A stretch of DNA of 42,613 nt from an uncultured Oscillospiraceae bacterium (GTDB lineage Bacteria > Bacillota > Clostridia > Oscillospirales > Acutalibacteraceae): assembly GCA_900548545.1 (NCBI GenBank), contig URKX01000018.1, positions 1 to 42,613 of the forward strand, given 5' to 3'. Below the pieces are notes generated by a model, which saw only the letters and a program-made list of their open reading frames with translations, was not told the origin of the DNA and did not search any database. The position numbers and the translations under genes are program-made. Positions 39,936 to 42,613 of this stretch are shown piece after piece (position 1 is the first letter of the stretch; the number at the start of each line of letters is the position of its first letter).

Positions 39936-41284
39936 TTGTATTCCAACGCCTCTTTTCCCTGGGCGGGATCGTTCCCGTCTTTTACCAGCAGCAGCCGTGC
40001 GATGCGCTGCTCTTCCATTTCCAATACAGTGATAGTCCAACCAGCCTCTTTCACTTGGGGATGTTCCCCGGGTTTGGGCAGCCTGCCCAGCCGTTCGGTG
40101 ACAAACCCGGCCATGGTATCATAGTCGCCTTCGGGCAGTTTCACGTCCGCCATGCCGCAGATCTCGTCAATGGAGGCAGTGCCGTCCACGGTGAACTCCG
40201 TTTCGCTCATCCGGTGGATATCCTCCTCCTCGTGGTCGTATTCATCCTGGATGTTTCCCACGATATCCTCCACCAGGTCTTCTAAGGTGATCAGCCCGGC
40301 AGTGCCGCCGTATTCATCCAGCACAATGGCGATCTGCACTTTCCGCTCGGTCATCTCCGTGAAGAGCTGGCTGCACTTTTTGGTTTCCGGTACAAAGTAG
40401 GCGGGGCGCATCAGGTCGGTGAGCTTGATAAAGTCCGGTACCTCCCGGCCCACATAGGGCAGCAGGTCCTTGATGTAGCAGATGCCCACCACGGTGTCGA
40501 TGTCCTCGTGGTATACCGGAATCCGGGAACAGCCGTTTTCCACAGAGGCTTCCACTACCTGGGCAATGGTGTCGGTGTCCTCCACAGCCACGATGTCGGT
40601 GCGGTGGGTCATGGTTTCCCCGGCAGTGGTGTCGTTAAAGTCCAGAATATTGCGGATCATATCCTTTTCCGTCTCTTCTATGACGCCCTTCTCTTCCCCT
40701 TCGCCCACCATCTGAAGGATTTCCTCCTCTGTGACGGCATCGTCCAGACTGTGGGGATCGATGCGCGCCAACCGCAGCAGTCCGCCCACAATCAAGCTGC
40801 ACAGGGAGAGAAAGGGCTTGGCAAGAAGGGAAAGGCCGGAAATCACTCCGGTGAACTGCCGGGAGAACCCCTTCGCATTATGCCGGGCCCCTTTTTTGGG
40901 CAGCAGGTCGCACAGGATAAAGAACAGGAGCGCATAAAGCAGGGCCACCAGCAGGAACGAGAGCAGAGAACGCAGCCCTTCGGACCAGCGGGCGGGAAGC
41001 CAGCCGGTTAACGGCCTCCAGAAAGCGGCCTGGGCAAAGGCAAGCCCCAGAAATCCCCAGAGCAGCAGGCCTGTCTGCATGGGAGAGACAGGCTCAGTCT
41101 GCGCTTCCACGGTTTTCAGCAGGGTTTTCGATTTTGCATTGCCGCTTTCTGCCTCCTTTTTCAGCTGGGAAAGGCTCAGGTTTTCCAGAGCGGATTCGCC
41201 AGCTGCGTAGAGGGCGCAGAGCAGAAGCGAGAAAAGAGTGAGGCAAAAACACAGGATAAAAGTGCCGTCAGGTTCGGGAGGCAT
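39932..41284 (-). CDS. Hemolysin C/CorC-like membrane protein with CBS domains
   Basis: The 450-residue protein has the order DUF21 (CNNM) membrane domain (about residues 1-175), a pair of CBS domains (about 195-320, starting ETMTHRTDIVAVE) and a C-terminal CorC_HlyC domain (about 345-440; FTVDGTASIDEIC, GDYDTMAGFV). CNNM/CorC relatives take part in Mg2+ or Co2+ efflux and resistance. The linker LDEYGGTAGLITLEDLVEDIVGNIQDE is diagnostic. AAGGA lies 13 bases before the ATG at 41284. It is coupled to the second MATE gene through an ATGA overlap. Confidence 0.92.
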   Translation of the reverse strand: MPPEPDGTFILCFCLTLFSLLLCALYAAGESALENLSLSQLKKEAESGNAKSKTLLKTVEAQTEPVSPMQTGLLLWGFLGLAFAQAAFWRPLTGWLPARWSEGLRSLLSFLLVALLYALLFFILCDLLPKKGARHNAKGFSRQFTGVISGLSLLAKPFLSLCSLIVGGLLRLARIDPHSLDDAVTEEEILQMVGEGEEKGVIEETEKDMIRNILDFNDTTAGETMTHRTDIVAVEDTDTIAQVVEASVENGCSRIPVYHEDIDTVVGICYIKDLLPYVGREVPDFIKLTDLMRPAYFVPETKKCSQLFTEMTERKVQIAIVLDEYGGTAGLITLEDLVEDIVGNIQDEYDHEEEDIHRMSETEFTVDGTASIDEICGMADVKLPEGDYDTMAGFVTERLGRLPKPGEHPQVKEAGWTITVLEMEEQRIARLLLVKDGNDPAQGKEALEYK

Positions 41285-41479
41285 GGAGCGGATAACTTCC
41301 TTTCAGAGGGTTTGAATTCCCTTGTTAATTTATTTGCATTTGACAGCGGTGTTTTCTGAGTGGAAAACACTTCTGTATTATTTTTATTCTACTAAAAAGG
41401 GGCTGAGATGTCAAATCAGGGGTTGGGATGGAAAGAGGCGGAAGTTGTTAAAAAATCCTCAAATTCTTCTGCTTTTGCC

Positions 41480-41508
41480 TTTACACATCCCGGAAAAAAT
41501 GCTAAAAT
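41480..41508 (+). promoter_or_regulatory. Sigma-A promoter of nifJ
   Basis: TTTACA (41480-41485), 17-base spacer, TAAAAT (41503-41508). The expected start near 41515 leaves a leader of about 90 bases. Confidence 0.72.
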
Positions 41509-41516
41509 AAATCAGT

Positions 41517-41532
41517 ACGGGTCTACGGGTCT
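41517..41532 (+). repeat. Tandem 8-base repeat in the nifJ leader
   Basis: ACGGGTCT occurs twice in a row at the predicted 5' end of the transcript. Either copy could pair with ACCCGT near 41566-41571 around an inner GGCG/CGCC hairpin, and a T-run follows at 41577-41581. Confidence 0.5.
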
Positions 41533-41604
41533 TTCTCTGGCGGAGCGCCCACGGCACACCCGTCACAGTTTTTATAGATCATCCTAAAAGGAGGAACTAC
41601 TTCA

Positions 41605-42613
41605 ATGGCAAGAAAAATGAAATCCATGGATGGTAACAACGCTGCGGCGCATGTCTCTTATGCGTTTACCGACGTTGCTGCCATCTACCCCATCACACCT
41701 TCTTCCGTGATGGCCGACGAAACGGACAAGTATGCCGCCGCAGGACGTAAGAACCTGTTTGGCAGGGAGGTCCGTGTTACTGAAATGCAGTCCGAGGCAG
41801 GCGCGGCAGGCGCTGTGCACGGCTCTCTGGCGGCGGGCGCCCTCACCACCACTTATACCGCTTCCCAGGGCCTTCTGCTCATGATTCCCAACATGTATAA
41901 GATGGCCGGTGAACTGCTGCCCAGCGTTATCCATGTTTCCGCCCGTACCGTGGCGACTCATGCGCTGAACATTTTCGGCGACCACTCCGACATTTACGCC
42001 TGCCGTCAGACAGGATACGGCATGCTGTGCGCCAACAGCCCGCAAGAGGTTATGGACCTGGGCGCGGTTGCACACCTTTCCGCAATCAAAGGCAAGGTTC
42101 CGTTCCTCCATTTCTTCGACGGCTTCCGCACCTCTCACGAGGTTCAGAAAATCGAGGTTTGGGATTATGAGGATCTGGGCGAAATGCTGGATTGGGACGC
42201 AGTGAACGCGTTCCGCCGCAATGCTCTGAACCCCGAGCACCCTGTGCTGCGCGGACAGGCTCAGAACGGCGACATTTTCTTCCAGGCCCGTGAAGCCTGC
42301 AACAAGTATTATGACGCTGTGCCTGAGGTTGTCGTGGACTATATGAATCAGGTCAACGCAAAAATCGGCACGGACTATAAGCCCTTCAACTACTATGGCG
42401 CACCCGATGCGGAGAAGGTCATCATCGCGATGGGTTCCGCCTGCGAGACCATGGAAGAGGTCATCGATTACCTGACCGCTGCCGGCGAGAAGGTGGGTCT
42501 CATCAAGGTCCGCCTGTACCGCCCCTTTGTGGCAAAATACCTCCTGGACGTGATGCCCAAAACTGTGAAGAAGATCTCCGTGCTCGACCGTACCAAGGAG
42601 CCTGGCTCCATCG
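41605..42613 (+). CDS. nifJ: Pyruvate:ferredoxin (flavodoxin) oxidoreductase, N-terminal part
   Basis: PFOR converts pyruvate and CoA to acetyl-CoA and CO2 and reduces ferredoxin, the central pyruvate step of many anaerobes. The 336 residues present cover most of the N-terminal pyrimidine-binding and hinge domains of the single-chain enzyme. Motifs are AAIYPITPSSVMAD, TEMQSEAGAAGAVHGSL (with the conserved Glu), TYTASQGLLLMIPNMYK and, near the edge, KKISVLDRTKEPGS. AAAAGGAGG precedes the ATG. The frame is open to the right edge, so the C-terminal ferredoxin and TPP domains lie outside. Codon use is restricted, fitting high expression. Confidence 0.96.
   Translation, partial: MARKMKSMDGNNAAAHVSYAFTDVAAIYPITPSSVMADETDKYAAAGRKNLFGREVRVTEMQSEAGAAGAVHGSLAAGALTTTYTASQGLLLMIPNMYKMAGELLPSVIHVSARTVATHALNIFGDHSDIYACRQTGYGMLCANSPQEVMDLGAVAHLSAIKGKVPFLHFFDGFRTSHEVQKIEVWDYEDLGEMLDWDAVNAFRRNALNPEHPVLRGQAQNGDIFFQAREACNKYYDAVPEVVVDYMNQVNAKIGTDYKPFNYYGAPDAEKVIIAMGSACETMEEVIDYLTAAGEKVGLIKVRLYRPFVAKYLLDVMPKTVKKISVLDRTKEPGSI

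Larger units (their letters stand above)
41285..41604. other. Intergenic region with nifJ promoter and a hairpin
   Basis: This 320-base AT-rich stretch lies between divergent genes. It holds a perfect hairpin GTGTTTTC (41349-41356) with GAAAACAC (41363-41370), the nifJ promoter and the nifJ leader. I see no convincing promoter for the CBS-domain gene. A 59-codon frame at 41408-41587 with an AAGGGG in front is noted below as rejected. Confidence 0.6.

Noticed and set aside
41408..41587. 59-codon frame starting ATG with AAGGGG in front, upstream of nifJ
   Set aside because: It spans the nifJ promoter and leader, its peptide is low-complexity and polar, and codon use differs from the neighbours. 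It would need conservation evidence.
1..42613. Search by eye for CRISPR arrays, transposases, integrases, tRNA genes and toxin-antitoxin pairs
   Set aside because: No regular direct-repeat array, transposase-like protein, tRNA cloverleaf or recognisable toxin gene was seen.

Overview
The window is one continuous piece of a bacterial chromosome, about 42.6 kb. It is GC-rich and densely coded, with genes on both strands, AGGAGG-type ribosome binding sites and many hairpin-plus-T-run terminators. Dipicolinate synthase, a PdaA cortex deacetylase, SpoVB/YabM, YabP and YabQ mark an endospore former. A pyruvate:ferredoxin oxidoreductase, a class I (Fe-S) fumarase subunit and HemZ fit an anaerobe. 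I infer a GC-rich clostridium of the Oscillospiraceae/Ruminococcaceae type; the species cannot be read from the sequence. I see no tRNA, rRNA, CRISPR array, prophage or insertion sequence.

Layout. 1-4.15 kb: the tail of an unknown gene, a divergent mreB, then an opposing murC operon (murC, DUF6483-like gene, HAD phosphatase). 4.3-7.7 kb: dpaA-dpaB (spore dipicolinic acid), a zinc-ribbon membrane protein and an O-acetylhomoserine sulfhydrylase. 7.75-11.8 kb: a lipoprotein and a VanRS-like two-component system, divergent from pdaA. 11.9-16.4 kb: two overlapping FAD-dependent oxidoreductases facing a YtcJ-like amidohydrolase. 16.5-23.3 kb: a likely operon recJ-relA-hemZ-nucleoside kinase. 23.4-24.4 kb: a zinc-ribbon protein, and a DUF2089-like regulator with a small membrane protein. 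24.5-28.8 kb: the conserved spoVB-hup-rqcP-yabP-yabQ-divIC-yabR block, close in order to the B. subtilis yabM-yabR region. 28.9-32.2 kb: a fumarase alpha subunit with no beta partner beside it, long-form hpf behind a structured leader, an rRNA methyltransferase and a GNAT acetyltransferase. 32.3-41.3 kb: a transport and resistance neighbourhood (MATE exporter, Nim-like flavoprotein, GyrI-like protein, ABC exporter, Crp/Fnr regulator, second MATE exporter, CBS-domain membrane protein) plus an unannotated 56-residue gene. 41.6 kb to the end: the start of nifJ (PFOR).

The strongest leads are regulatory. A sigma-A promoter, two tandem terminator-like hairpins with T-runs and the Nim-like/MATE gene pair form an apparent attenuator, back to back with a GyrI-like gene. 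Two perfect dyads sit at the promoter of the ABC exporter. The hpf leader can fold into a nested hairpin. Mother-cell-type promoter motifs lie ahead of dpaA, pdaA and spoVB. All protein functions are family assignments from recognised motifs; no search was run.
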